Shown here: positions 34,020 to 45,413 of the stretch, piece by piece
How the letters are laid out: each line of letters starts with the position of its first letter
Position numbering within the stretch: the stretch's first letter is position 1
Assembly (NCBI GenBank): GCA_024509875.1
Contig: JAMPIV010021224.1
Location: forward strand, 1-64,000
Origin: Oreohelix idahoensis
Lineage: Eukaryota; Mollusca; Gastropoda; Stylommatophora; Oreohelicidae
Length of the DNA: 64,000 bases
Direction: 5' to 3'
The notes under the pieces: generated by a model
Databases searched by the model: none
Told to the model about the DNA's origin: nothing
Seen by the model: the letters and a program-made list of their open reading frames with translations, nothing else
Program-made: the position numbers and the translations under genes

Positions 34020-34390
34020 TACATGTCTATACCTTCTTCTTCAAGTATCATGCCTGATGGCATTGGCTATCATGACGCTCCACAACTTTCTGCCTTCAGT
34101 ACTATTTATCTATTAGGTTTTTGACTTTTTTTTTGTTCATGCCATGTTGCCAGTATCTTCTTGTTCTCTTTCTCTTTGTCCTATTCCTGTTCTCACAATG
34201 TATTCCAGCTTTCTTCTCACAACGTGCCAAAATAAAATGAGCTTTGGCCTTCTAATGTGAGTAGCAAGCTTCCTTTGCACACTTTGGCCTCTTTCAGGAC
34301 ATCCTCATTAATCTTGTTAGCTGTCTATGTTATTCTTACAATTTTTCTGTAAAACTACATCTATGTGGCCTTCATTGCTTTTCCTACCAT
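34020..34390 (-). mobile_element. LINE-C relic (3' end)
   Basis: Minus-strand LINE-C tail: CTTCTTCTTCAAGTATCATG, GCTATCATGACGCTCCACAAC, CCAGTATCTTCTTGTTCTC and CATCCTCATTAATC match 31,300-31,640 and 43,550-43,790. No frame. Confidence 0.8.
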
Positions 34391-34999
34391 CGACGGATCC
34401 TTTGAGGTGGCGACGGGACGATAGCCCCTCCCTTGAGACTTTGAAAACCTGTATTTCAAATCAACCGCTGCAATATTTTTCCCCCATTTGAGACTTAAAT
34501 GTAAGTAATCAGGTCGGACGACCGACGAATTAAAACATGTCTGGTACTGGACAATGGTAAGTACCTAAATGTTACGAACGTCGTTTGCAAGTGATTCAAC
34601 GTGGCGGGAAACTGAAAGGCAATAAGACGAACCGCCATACAACAATAAGACGAACGAAGGCAGGCGACACAAGCGGATTTAACTAGAGCCGCAAAAAGCA
34701 GAGGACTTTGTGACAAGAGGCGGATCATTTCTGTATAGGGCGGCAAAACCCCAATCATAAAATTTTAAGCTATAATATAAAATATGTATGAATTTTATCA
34801 AATTTTGTCTCTTTGTAACTTTACCTTATTTTCTGTAATTATGTTGAACATAGTTTTATTTTTCATTATAAATATGAATATTTTTTAGTTACTGAATAAT
34901 AAAATTAACAGGTTGTCACACTTTTTCAAAATTCATTTTTTTTTAAACTTTTTAAAAAAAAAGTGTAAATAAGGCGGGGAGGGCCTTATCATTCTGATG

Positions 35000-35240
35000 T
35001 TACTCCCCTCCCTTGGACAATTCGTATATCCACCAGTGTTACCTACGTGTTCTACATGACTCTGAAGATTTCTCTCTTTTACTTCCATTGACAAAGAAGT
35101 GTTGCATAAAATACTTTTCACTTTACAGTATGCTGCTTTTGCCTGAGCTATTCTATTCTTCACTTCTGAGATGCATATTCCGTCTGATGTTAATGACATG
35201 CCTAGATATTTGAGTCTATTGACATGTTTTAAAACTGTTC
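35000..35240 (-). mobile_element. LINE-C relic (RT thumb region)
   Basis: The minus frame reads RLKYLGMSLTSDGICISEVK and NRIAQAKAAYCKVKSILCN, the conserved YLG...E.K.RI..A..A block after the RT catalytic core of many LINEs. It lies about 70 bp before exon E. Confidence 0.85.
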
Positions 35241-35309
35241 CATTTACTTTGATAGTAAATAATTACAAATGGAAAACAAATACCGGATACTTTTTTGTTT
35301 TCATAACAG

Positions 35310-36426
35310 GTGAATGTAACCATACTTGATGTCAATGACAACGAACCATATTTTCCTGCAACAACCATGCTGGAACTGGAAGTGTGGGAGGATGAAAAAT
35401 CAGGCACTGCCCTTTACATTGCTCGTGCCAATGACCTAGATATGGGAAACAATGGAACAGTCAGATACCGACTTCATAACAATACTGGTGATATGTTTGC
35501 CATCAATGAATACATGGGTGAGATAAGCCTGATCAGGGAGCTTGACTACGAATACCACCAGGAGTACCAATTGGTGGTTATTGCCGAGGATTTGGGAACT
35601 CCCACCAGACTTAGTTCTAACATGACCTTGACACTGAAGGTGAGGGATGTAAATGACAACTCTCCCGAGTTTGACCAGGCTGTTTATGATTTCTACGTCC
35701 CAGAAAATGTTGAAGTAGGTCATCCCGTTGGTAGGGTGGTAGCCACTGATGATGATTCCAGTCATAATAAGAGGATATCCTTCTCCCTAAAGAATAGTCC
35801 TTATAGTTCTGTTTTTTGGATTTCTTCTGTAGATGGCATCATATGGACACGGGGCATTCTGGACAGAGAGGTACAAGAGATATATGAGATGACTATTCAG
35901 GCTGTAGACCATGGAAGTCCTATCCAGTTATCTACAACTTCACTGATTAGAGTTATTGTCACAGACGTCAATGATAATGAACCCGTTTTTTCACGAGATG
36001 AGTACCGGTTCTCCATTCGGGAAAATCTAGGGCCCAACAGCCTTGTTGGACAACTCATTGCCCAAGATCTGGACAGTGGAGATAATGGAAATATCCACTT
36101 CTTCTTCTCTGTGCCTCAGACCAGTTTTTCAATCAATTCACAAAATGGTGAGATCCGAACTCAGGTCTCTCTGAACAGGGAGCTTATTGCAGAGCATTTT
36201 CTTACTGTCTATGCATCAGATAAAGGAGTGAATCCAAAGACCACCGTTACAAAAGTGAGGGTTGTGGTTGAGGATAATAATGATAATGGTCCAACATTCC
36301 TGACACAAGGCCCATTATTGCTGAATGTATCTGAGAATAGACCAAAAGGAACGAAAGTTACTACCCTTGTGGCTGTAGACCCAGATGTTGGAGAAAATTC
36401 TCAAATCACCTATTTCTTTGACAAAG
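35310..36426 (+). CDS. Large cadherin, exon E (four linkers, 372 codons)
   Basis: This is the largest exon and a clean frame, from acceptor CATAACAG to donor GACAAAG|GTGAGA, phase 0 to phase 1. It opens with the linker VTILDVNDNEPYF and carries three full EC repeats plus the start of a fourth. Linkers are VRDVNDNSPEF, VTDVNDNEPVF and VEDNNDNGPTF; the last is an altered but charged NNDN form. Each repeat shows the XEN, DXD and LDRE-like motifs (PENVEVGHPVGRVVATDDD, ILDREVQEIYEM, RENLGPNSLVGQL, SLNRELIAEHF, SENRPKGTKV). EC repeats form rod-like extracellular adhesion domains rigidified by Ca2+ at the linkers. Use of downstream duplicated donors would read into TGA at 36,438. Confidence 0.96.
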
Positions 36427-37830
36427 GTGAGAAAATTTGATTTTACTATGTAGGCATTTCTTAGATAAACTATTTCTTTGACGAAGGTAAGGAAAGTTGA
36501 TTGTTGTATTTAGACAATTGTCAGATCAACTATGTTTTTGGCAAAGGTGTGGAAAGTTGATTTTAGTATTTAGACTAATGTCAGATATATTATGTATTTG
36601 GCACAGGTGAGTGAACTTGATTTTAGTGTTTAGCTATTGTTATTGTTAATCAGAATCGACCTCACTGCACTCCAGGCAAACCCATAGGTGCCCAGTCTCC
36701 CTCAGCAAATGTCGAAGAGTATGAATGCTAATTTTACCTATAGCACGCTGGTTGTACATACGACGGATGCATCCTCTCTCACGTCCATCTCTGCTAGTCC
36801 CACGTTTGATGCCAAACTCCAGCAGCCTCAGCCTTGTTGATTCATCCATTGCAGTGTCATTATCTAGCAGGCGATCATTAATTGCCCTTAGTATCTCTCC
36901 CTTATCCATGTCCAGTGTCCCCACTATGGGTGCTCTCGAGGCCAGTCTGTCAGCTATCTCATTATCACGTACCCCTGCATGACCAGGACAGTAGATCCAC
37001 ACCAGTTCTTGAAGATTTGAGGATTCTATTGATGTTTTCCATTCCTGCCGCAGCCATCCGTTTTGAACTTTCCGAAGCATGGCTTGAGAGTCTTACAATA
37101 TAACTGCCTTGGTTGAAGGAGTTTCAGACAGTCACTTCAGTGCTGCAGTAACTGCCTCTACCTCCATTCTCATGCTGGAGGCTGTTGTCATGTAGGCTCC
37201 ACTCTGTTCGGCGACAACCCTGCCCTTTATTCTCGCAGAGAAGCACTATCCTGATTTCTCACCACGCACTACAGACTCATCAGTGTACACAATGGCGTTA
37301 TCATCCCTAGCATGATCACTTATCAGCTGATTAATCTCTCGCTTTTCCATTGCCCAAGATCTGCACTCTCTGCCAAGGCTAATGATGACCTGCTGGCAGT
37401 TTATCCAGTTTTCCTGTGACTTACTCCACTCTTCCCCTTTGGGTGTATTTTCAACCCTGGTAACCTGACCAATCGTAGCCTCTGATTGTGCCTTCCATGA
37501 CGTGGGTAAAAGCTAGGACTTGTTTTCAAAAAAGTGTTTAGACAATTCTCAAATCAACTATGTATTTGTCAATGGCGGGAAAAGTTGTTTTCAGTAATTA
37601 GACAATTTTCAGATCAACTATGGATTTGACATAGGTGAGTAAACTTGATGTTAGTATTTAGACAATTTTCTTATCACCAATGTAGTTGTCATAGGTGAGT
37701 TAACTTGATTTTAGTATTTAGACAATTTTCAAATGAACTGTGCATTTGTCAAATGTGAGGAAAGTTGATTTTAATATTTAGACAATTTTCAGATCAGCTG
37801 TATATTTAACAAAGGTGAGTAAGTTTAATT
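36401..37830 (+). repeat. 60-bp array repeating the exon E end and its splice donor, nine units
   Basis: The first unit is the last 26 coding bases of exon E, its donor and 34 intron bases. Eight further units follow with an exact 60-bp period (starts 36,461, 36,521, 36,581, then after a LINE insertion 37,550, 37,610, 37,670, 37,730, 37,790). Six of the eight extra units keep an AGGT or similar donor core; those at 36,606, 37,635, 37,695 and 37,815 read AGGTGAGT, a closer match to the consensus than the authentic AGGTGAGA. Confidence 0.93.
36634..37532 (-). mobile_element. 5'-truncated LINE with RNase H domain, target duplication AGTGTTTAG
   Basis: It is flanked by AGTGTTTAG at 36625-36633 and 37533-37541, inside the 60-bp array. 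The minus strand encodes an RNase H1 fold: VYTDESVVRGEKSG (first Asp), MRMEVEAVTAAL (Glu), then after a break LVWIYCPGHAGVRDNEIADR (second Asp). The tail after the frame ends in CAATAACAATAG. RNase H is found in I-, R1- and Tad-type LINEs, so this belongs to a different clade from LINE-A to LINE-D. One in-frame stop (near 37,250) and a lost start make it dead. Confidence 0.88.
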
Positions 37831-37849
37831 TTATGAGAACAGTTTAAAA

Positions 37850-38210
37850 CAATAACCAAAAAGTTACAGATATTTATAAATGGAAGCTTGCGTAGAATAG
37901 TAGAATTGAAATTGTATGACAAGACCATCAATGTGAAAATGTTGGAAAGAACCAGATACATGCAAGTGGAACAAGAAATGAGAGAAAACAGTTGTTCTCT
38001 TTGTGATACATGACACACTTAGGAAATTATCTGCTGGTATGTCAAGGTTATTCTTGTTGTAGTATCCCCACAGTAAGAGAAATACAGGAGTTCCAAAAAA
38101 CACACGGAGAAGGGAATTGGAGACTGACTTGAAATGCAACAATAAGTCTTGTGAAGACCTTGAAATAGGATAGCACGGGATAGGAAAGAAGAGTAATAAT
38201 TTGTTAAACT
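37850..38210 (+). mobile_element. LINE-A relic, + strand
   Basis: Blocks in LINE-A order: TTTATAAATGGAAGCTTGCG, ACATGCAAGTGGAACAAGAAATGAG, CACACTTAGGAAATTATCTGC, ATCCCCACAGTAAGAG, AACACACGGAGAAGGGAATTGG. Heavily mutated. Confidence 0.8.
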
Positions 38211-38264
38211 TTTATATTCCTCAGGGCGTGAATGGGCAGTGACTGAAACTGTGAGCACTTTTTT

Positions 38265-38445
38265 TTTCTTTCACCTTTGAACTCTCAAAGAAGCATAGGT
38301 CTGCAGTAAGCTTATACCAAGTCTTCTTTTCCTGAACCATAAGCTCAAAGTCTTTCCATGTCGTGTTCATTCCCTTCATGTCTGTCTTCAGTTGTCTTCT
38401 CCGTGTGTTCTTTGGTCTTTCTCTACATTTAGCGTAGGTAAAAGC
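38265..38445 (-). mobile_element. LINE-A relic, - strand
   Basis: CTCAAAGAAGCATAGGTCTG, CTTTCCATGTCGTGTTCATT and CTTCTCCGTGTGTTCTTTGG match the reverse complement of the LINE-A 3' end. Confidence 0.75.
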
Positions 38446-38589
38446 TAGTATTTGTTTTCAATACTATTTCAGTCGCTGAAAACAGCATGGACAGACTGCT
38501 TTAAATCATGAACACTATAATAATAATGATACCCCCCTTCAGTTTTAACTGACTATGGTAATGCGCTCCTGAGTTGACAGCCCTCGACT

Positions 38590-38765
38590 GCTTTTTTTCT
38601 TCATGTTCCTTTCAACGCTTTCTCCTCTCTTCTGCTTGCCGTAGAGAGCCCTGCCACATGGTGCGGTCAGCTGCTTCATCCTCCCAGGTTGCTGGCTTTA
38701 TGTTCAGTGCCCTCATGTCTCTCTTGCACACATCTTTGAATCTCAGCTGTGGTCGCTGAACACTA
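38590..38765 (-). mobile_element. LINE relic of another family (ORF2 C-terminus)
   Basis: The minus strand reads RPQLRFKDVCKRDMRALNIK, then ATWEDEAADRTMWQGSL, a block common near the C-terminus of many animal LINE ORF2 proteins. No other copy was noticed in the window. Confidence 0.75.
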
Positions 38766-38944
38766 TATACCCTAATTATAACCTATATTGTGTTGAACCG
38801 GATCTCCCGTCCACATGACAAACACCAGTTTTCAAGTGCATGGTTAAAAAACCAAACCAAATCAAATACTTTAAATCTGACCTCATTGTCACATTAAGAA
38901 AGTTTTGAGTTTATTTGGTCTTTTAAGAGTTTGTTAAACTTTTG

Positions 38945-39235
38945 TCGCCTGGGTAGTGAGATCGGATGCCTAGCCTTCTCAGATGAGGGCGAAAAAATAG
39001 GATGTCCTGTGTGCAAGTTGCGCACGTTAAAAATCCCATACCAGTTGGAAATCGTAAAGAGTAGGCCTATCAGGCCGCTGCCCTGGCAAAATTTAAAAAT
39101 TAGAAACCTACCCACAACACAAATATTTATAGAGTGTGTGATTTCTATATACACACATTGTGATTCTCGCCGGTGCTACGGAGTTCGTGCACTGTGCTGA
39201 GATCCTCCTTGTGGGATCTTAGGGAGGAGATCGGC
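38945..39235 (+). mobile_element. SINE S1, copy 2
   Basis: GGGTAGTGAGATCGGATGCC, GTGTGCAAGTTGCGCACGTT, GGAAATCGTAAAGAGTAGGC and GCTGAGATCCTCCTTGTGGG match 32,150-32,365. This copy retains a central GGCCGCTGCCCTGGCAAAAT segment missing from copy 1 but has lost the tRNA-like head. Confidence 0.85.
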
Positions 39236-39649
39236 TTACTGATGGAGTTGTCCGTGTGCATTGAAGATAGTCATTAAAACCAAACGAAACCAAATTAAAT
39301 GCTTTAAATGTCACCTCATTTTCACATTAAGAAAGTCTTGAGTTTATTTGGTCTTTTAAGAGTTCGTTAAACTTTTGTTGTTTGTTTATTATCCAGCTCC
39401 AGGTCCTTTCATGCCATCCTCATCATTTATTGTTTTTTTTAATAAGCTTTTTTTTTGTGGCTTAAACGTCTACAATGCGGGGTAGCTGTACTCATGCCCA
39501 ACCCTCCTTATTTGCTCATTGTGACTTCAATGAATATTCTGAACACAAAACTCTTAGATATAAGCAACACGACAAACGTACATTCAAGGCTTGTCCAGTT
39601 CTACTGAATTACAGTATTTTATAAAAATTAATAGCCTGAATCAATCAAT

Positions 39650-42310
39650 CAATCAGTCAATCCCCTTTAGCTCCTCAAGGAGTGAAACCTTCAACAAACA
39701 CACGCCAAGTTCTCCTGTCACGTGCCATCCGCTCAAGGTCTTTCCACGTCTTGATTATTGTCATATCCGCCTCTAGCATCTCTGTCCCATGTTGTTCTTT
39801 AGTCTGTCTCTAGCTCTCTGACCCATGTTGTTCTTTAGTCCGTCTCTAGCTCTCTGTCCCATGTTGTTCTTTAGTCCATCTCTAGCTCTCTGTCCCATGT
39901 TGTTCTTTAGTCCGTCTCTAACTCTCTGTCCCACGTGTTCTTTAGTCCGTCTCTAGCATCTCTGTCCCATGTTGTTCTTTAGTCCGTCTCTAGCTCTCTG
40001 TCCCATGTTGTTCTTTAGTCCGTCTCTAGCATCTCTGTCCCATGTTGTTCTTTAGTCCGTCTCTAGCATCTCTGTCCCATGTTGTTCTTTAGTCCGTCTC
40101 TAGCTCTCTGTCCCATGTTGTTCTTTAGTCCGTCTCTAGCATCTTTGTCCCATGTTGTTCTTTAGTGCGTCTCTAGCTCTCTGTCCCATGTTGTTCTTTA
40201 GTCCGTCTCTAGCATCTCTGTCCCACGTGTTCTTTAGTCCGTCTCTAGCTCTCTGTCCCATGTTGTTCTTTAGTCCGTCTCTAGCATCTCTGTCCCACGT
40301 GTTCTTTAGTCCGTCTCTAGCTCTCTGTCCCATGTTGTTCTTTAGTCCGTCTCTAGCATCTTTGTCCCATGTTGTTCTTTAGTCCGTCTCTAGCTCTCTG
40401 TCCCATGTTGTTCTTTAGTCCGTCTCTAGCATCTTTGTCCCATGTTGTTCTTTAGTCCGTCTCTAGCTCTCTGTCCCATGTTGTTCTTTAGTCCGTCTCT
40501 AGCATCTTTGTCCCATGTTGTTCTTTAGTCCGTCTCTAGCATCTCTGTCCCATGTTGTTCTTTAGTCCGTCTCTAGCATCTCTGTCCCATGTTGTTCTTT
40601 AGTCCGTCTCTAGCTCTCTGTCCCATGTTGTTCTTTAGTCCGTCTCTAGCTCTCTGTCCCATGTTGTTCTTTAGTCCGTCTCTAGCATCTCTGTCCAATG
40701 TTGTTCTTTAGTCCGTCTCTAGCTCTCTGTCCCATGTTGTTCTTTAGTCCGTCTCTAGCATCTCTGTCCCATGTTGTTCTTTAGTCCGTCTCTAGCTCTC
40801 TGTCCCATGTTGTTCTTTAGTCCATCTCTAGCTCTCTGTCCCATGTTGTTCTTTAGTCCGTCTCTAGCATCTCTGTCCCACGTGTTCTTTAGTCCGTCTC
40901 TAGCTCTCTGTCCCATGTTGTTCTTTAGTCCGTCTCTAGCATCTCTGTCCCACGTGTTCTTTAGTCCGTCTCTAGCTCTCTGTCCCATGTTGTTCTTTAG
41001 TCCGTCTCTAGCATCTTTGTCCCATGTTGTTCTTTAGTCCGCCTCTAGCTCTCTATCCCATGTTGTTCTTTAGTCCGTCTCTAGCATCTTTGTCCCATGT
41101 TGTTCTTTAGTCCGTCTCTAGCTCTCTGTCCCATGTTGTTCTTTAGTCCGTCTCTAGCATCTTTGTCCCATGTTGTTCTTTAGTCCGTCTCTATCTCTCT
41201 GTCCCATGTTGTTCTTTAGTCCGTCTCTAGCATCTCTGTCCAATGTTGTTCTTTAGTCCGTCTCTAGCATCTCTGTCCCACGTGTTCTTTAGTCCGTCTC
41301 TAGTATCTCTGTCCCATGTTGTTCTTTAGTCCGTCTCTAGCTCTCTGTCCCATGTTGTTCTTTAGTCCATCTCTAGCTCTCTGTCCCATGTTGTTCTTTA
41401 GTCCGTCTCTAGCATCTCTGTCCCACGTGTTCTTTAGTCCGTCTCTAGCTCTCTGTCCCATGTTGTTCTTTAGTCCGTCTCTAGCATCTCTGTCCCATGT
41501 TGTTCTTTAGTCCGTCTCTAGCTCTCTGTCCCATGTTGTTCTTTAGTCCATCTCTAGCATCTCTGTCCCATGTTGTTCTTTAGTCCGTCTCTAGCTCTCT
41601 GTCCCGTGTTGTTCTTTAGTCTGTCTCTAGCTCTCTGTCCCATGTTGTTCTTTAGTCCGTCTCTAGCTCTCTGTCCCATGTTGTTCTTTAGTCCGTCTCT
41701 AGCTCTCTGTCCCATGTTGTTCTTTAGTCCGTCTCTAGCTCTCTGTCCCAAGCTGTTCTTTAGTCCATCTCTAGCTCTCTGTCCCATGTTGTTCTTTAGT
41801 CCGTCTCTATCTCTCTGTCCCATGTTGTTCTTTAGTCCGTCTCTAACTCTCTGTCCCATGTTGTTCTTTAGTCCGTCTCTAGCTCTCTGTCACACGTGTT
41901 CTTTAGTCCGTCTCTAGCTCTCTGTCCCATGTTGTTCTTTAGTCCGTCTCTATCTCTCTGTCCCATGTTGTTCTTTAGTCCGTCTCTAACTCTCTGTCCT
42001 ATGTTGTTCTTTAGTCCGTCTCTAACTCTCTGTCCCACGTGCTCTTTAGTCCGTCTCTAGCTCTCTGTCCCATGTTGTTCTTTAGTCCGTCTCTAGCTCT
42101 CTGTCCCATGTTGTTCTTTAGTCCGTCTCTAACTCTCTGTCCCATGTTGTTCTTTAGTCCGTCTCTAACTCTCTGTCCCATGTTGTTCTTTAGTCCGTCT
42201 CTAGCATCTCTGTCCCATGTTGTTCTTTAGTCCGTCTCTAGCATCTCTGCCCCATGTTGTTCTTTAGTCCGTCTCTAGCTCTCTGTCCCATGTGTTCTTT
42301 AGTCCGCCTC
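39650..42310 (-). mobile_element. LINE-A relic swollen by a 36-bp minisatellite
   Basis: The left part (39,660-39,782) is minus-strand LINE-A 3' sequence (CTCCTCAAGGAGTGAAACCT, CACGTGCCATCCGCTCAAGG, TTTCCACGTCTTGATTATTG). From the CTCTCT.TCC point, LINE-A codons for about RPRSTWRRELE become the founder of the array. After the array only CCGCCTCCATTTTTATC remains, so upstream LINE-A sequence is lost. Confidence 0.85.
39783..42306 (-). repeat. 36-bp minisatellite, about 70 units
   Basis: The unit TGTCCCATGTTGTTCTTTAG + TCCGTCTCTAGCTCTC is 36 bp. Two length variants alternate irregularly: GCATCTCTG in place of GCTCTCTG (37 bp), and CCCACGTGTTC in place of CCCATGTTGTTC (34 bp). 36 bp is 12 codons without a stop on either strand, giving frames such as MGQRARDGLKNN on the minus strand. 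These are array artefacts. Confidence 0.96.
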
Positions 42311-42411
42311 CATTTTTATCTTTTACCCTGAGAATTCTAAAATAAAGAATCTGTAAATTTGGGTAATGAATCAATAGATTGGTGTTCAATAATTTATGTT
42401 TCTACTCACAG

Positions 42412-42899
42412 ATCATAGTGAAAGTACAGCATTGACCAACTTTGAGATTCATCCCAAATCTGGAAAACTGACCACCAAGGATGTGCTGGATTATGAGACA
42501 CAGTCTACATACCATTTGACAGTTGTAGCCAGAGACAATGGTCAAACATTTCATCAGACTTTGCTACCCGTGACCATATTAGTCTTAGATGCTGATGACC
42601 AAGCTTATCTGCATCATACACAGTACATCAGCTTTGACTGTGTGGAGAATGTCAGCATAGGAACAATTATAGGTCAGGTGACGATTGCAGGCCAGCATTC
42701 TATTGAAAATGGCGAAGTCACTTACTATCTTGTTGGAGGAAATGTGTTCAGTTCCTTCTCAGTTGACCCCACTTCAGGTATGATTATAACAGTAGGGAAA
42801 GTTGACTACGAGAAATGCTCTGCGCATTCTTTGAGCATTCAGGCATTGGACAGCAGTTCAGGTCGGTCTAGAAGGTTGTACATCAGGGTTACCATTAAT
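42412..42899 (+). CDS. Large cadherin, exon F
   Basis: Acceptor CTACTCACAG, donor TTAAT|GTGAGT, 488 bp, phase 1 in, phase 0 out. It completes the repeat begun in exon E (FEIHPKSGKLTTKDVLDYET, VVARDNGQTF) and contains the next repeat (CVENVSIGTIIGQVTIAG, FSVDPTSGMIITVGKVDYEK, IQALDSSSGRS). The linker between them is LVLDADDQAYLHH, which lacks NDNXP and should bind calcium poorly. The join to exon G gives VTINIIDINDSAPVF. Confidence 0.95.
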
Positions 42900-43804
42900 G
42901 TGAGTAATACAGTAATACGGCTTGAGTGAAAAGACATTTATTTTACTATTTCTTTGCTGTTTATGGCATACGCTTATTTTTTTTAGATTTTACTGCACTG
43001 CATGCCAAATTTTAGTTGAAGAGGGAAATTATGTGTAGGTCTAACAGTGGGATTAAATCACATTTCTTTCTTTGTCTCATCTCCTATATACTTTTTTTTT
43101 TTACTTACAGAACATAGGACCACGGTTCCAGATGGCCTCCTTGCAGTAAGCCATCATGCATCTGAAATGGTAGTTTATGTAGCAGTGTGTTTTAAATGAA
43201 GAGGTTGCTAGCCCATACACAATCTCTCATTAGTCCCCTAGTATCACATACCTAAAGGCGCAGGCCCCTGGGAACTATATGAGTGATGTCATAACTACTT
43301 ATAATAAATTGATAATTTAAAAAAAAAATTGTGCAAAAAAATAGTACAAAATAGAATAAGCATTTGATAAAAGAGCAAGATACGTCCAGTAGAGATAGGT
43401 TTGAGAGAATTTAGGCAGGAAGAAAATAAATGAAAATAAATATATTTTTGCATTTTCATGACTCATCGGAAGAAATTTGTTTTTGAAAAAAGCACACATA
43501 CAGTCTCTAAGGGAGTTCCAAAATCTCTTTCTTGCAATAATATATCATCATTTTCTTCAAGTACTTATGCCTGCTGGCATAAGAGATAATGTCTCTTCTC
43601 AACTCTTTATCTCCAGTACTGTTTTTCAGTTATGTTGTTGACCCTTTGAATGCCACGATGTCATACTGTCCAGTATTTTGTCTACTAGTTGTCTTGTATA
43701 CCTTTTTTTTCTTCAATCTTTCCTTTCATCCAGTATGTTCCAGACTTCCTCGTCTCATAACATGCTCAAACAAAGTGAATTGTTTCCTTTTAATGTCAAT
43801 AATA

Positions 43805-45320
43805 ATGGAAAAGCGCCTGGTCACGACAATCTGAATGCTGAGCTATTCAAGACAGACCCTGAACTAGCGGCAGAACTATTAGAACCACTATTTGCACAAG
43901 TCTGGGAAACTGAGACAACACCAACAGAGTGGAGTAAAGGAACAATTGTCAAATTGCCCAAGAAGGGCGACCTTGCAGACTGCAACAACTGGAGAGGAAT
44001 TACTCTCCTCTCAGTTCCCAGCAAAATACTAGGCAGGATAATCATCCAGAGAATTTCAAAAGCAGTTGACCATAAACTGAGGAAAGAACAAGCGGGCTTC
44101 AGAAAGAACAGAAGATGTGCAGATCATATATTTGCCCTCAGGAACATTATAGAGCAGTGCTCAGAATGGCAGAGACAGCTGTACATTAACTTTGTTGATT
44201 TTGAAAAGGCTTTCGACAGCATACACAGGGACAGCCTATGGAAAATTCTGAGGGCTTATGGAATTCCCAGCCGCATTGTTTCCATTATAAAAAGCCTCTA
44301 TTCTAACTTTACGTGCAGTGTTGGATCGAGTAATGTAACTTTCGAAGTGAAAACAGGAGTACGACAGGGATGCCCCTTATCAACAACATTATTTTTGACA
44401 GTCATAGATTGGGTGATGCGCCAGACAACAGAGGGCAGTCCAAGGGGAATTAGATGGACAACGTTTTTTCTACACTGGAAGATTTGGAATATGCAGATGA
44501 CATTGCACTGCTCGCGCATTCACACCAACACATTCAAGACAAAACTGATAGACTGAATAAGTATGGCCAGCAGGTTGGCCTGAACATCAATCTGAAGAAG
44601 ACAGAGGTCATGACACTAAATGTGGGCAATCCTGAGCCAATAACAGTAAGGAACCAGAAGTTAGAACAGACAGACACATTTACTTACCTAGGAAGCATAG
44701 TAACACCTGACGGCGGAACAAGCAAGGACATTAACAACAGAATGAATAAAGCGAGAACAGCCTTTGCTATTCTCAACAACATTTGGAAGTCTTCCCAGTA
44801 CAGCACAAACACCAAATTAAGACTGTATGAGAGCTGCGTACTTTCTGTGCTTCTCTATGGTGCGGAATGTTGGAGAGTAACAGAGAAGGAAATGTCGAAA
44901 CTGTCCTCCTTCCACACAATCTGCCTAAGGAAAATTCTCCGAATCTTTTGGCCAAACACCATCAGCAACCAAGAACTACTTATTCGGAGTAACCAGGAGG
45001 ACATGCACACCATCATAGCTGGCAGATGCTGGAGTTGGGTTGGCCATGTCCTCAGAAGGGACCCTGATACCATCGCAAGAACAGCTATGCTATGGACCCC
45101 CGAGGGAAAGCGAAAGAGAGGCCGACCAAAAACAACTTGGCAGAGAACTGTGGAAGCTGAGATGCAAAGAATGAGCCACAGTTGGGGCACTGTACGAAGG
45201 ATGGCCGCCGACCGAGCAAAGTGGAATCAATTTGTTGCTGCCCTACAAGACGCCACCAGGCGTGATGGCCGCTGACTGCTTTGACGGTTGGCGGTTATGG
45301 ATCAAAGAAGAAGAAAGAAG
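43805..45320 (+). mobile_element. LINE-B, best copy: reverse transcriptase to 3' end, one frameshift
   Basis: AATGTCAATAATA flanks it at 43792-43804 and 45321-45333, a 13-bp target duplication inside LINE-C. The coding text is KAPGHDNLNAELFK, KGDLADCNNWRGITLLSVPS, QAGFRKNRRCADHIFALRN, FVDFEKAFDSIHRDSLWKIL and TGVRQGCPLSTTLF. A one-base shift near 44,455-44,470 follows, then LEYADDIALLAHSHQHI (catalytic YADD), TYLGSIVTPDGG and the C-terminal WSWVGHVLRRDPDTIARTA and KWNQFVAALQDATRRDGR ending at 45,275. The tail is AAGAAGAAGAAAGAAG. The endonuclease and RT start are missing (5' truncation). I do not assign a clade. Confidence 0.93.
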
Positions 45321-45413
45321 AATGTCAATAATAACCTTCATTGCACATTGGCTATTTTTAGAACATCCTTATTATTCTTTTAAACTGTCCATGGTTTTTT
45401 TTTTTTTTAAATA

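Noticed and set aside
40136..42230. Frames of 60-115 aa with MGQRARDGLKN or LFFSPSLALCPM repeats
   Set aside because: Products of the 36-bp minisatellite, whose unit is 12 stop-free codons in some frames.
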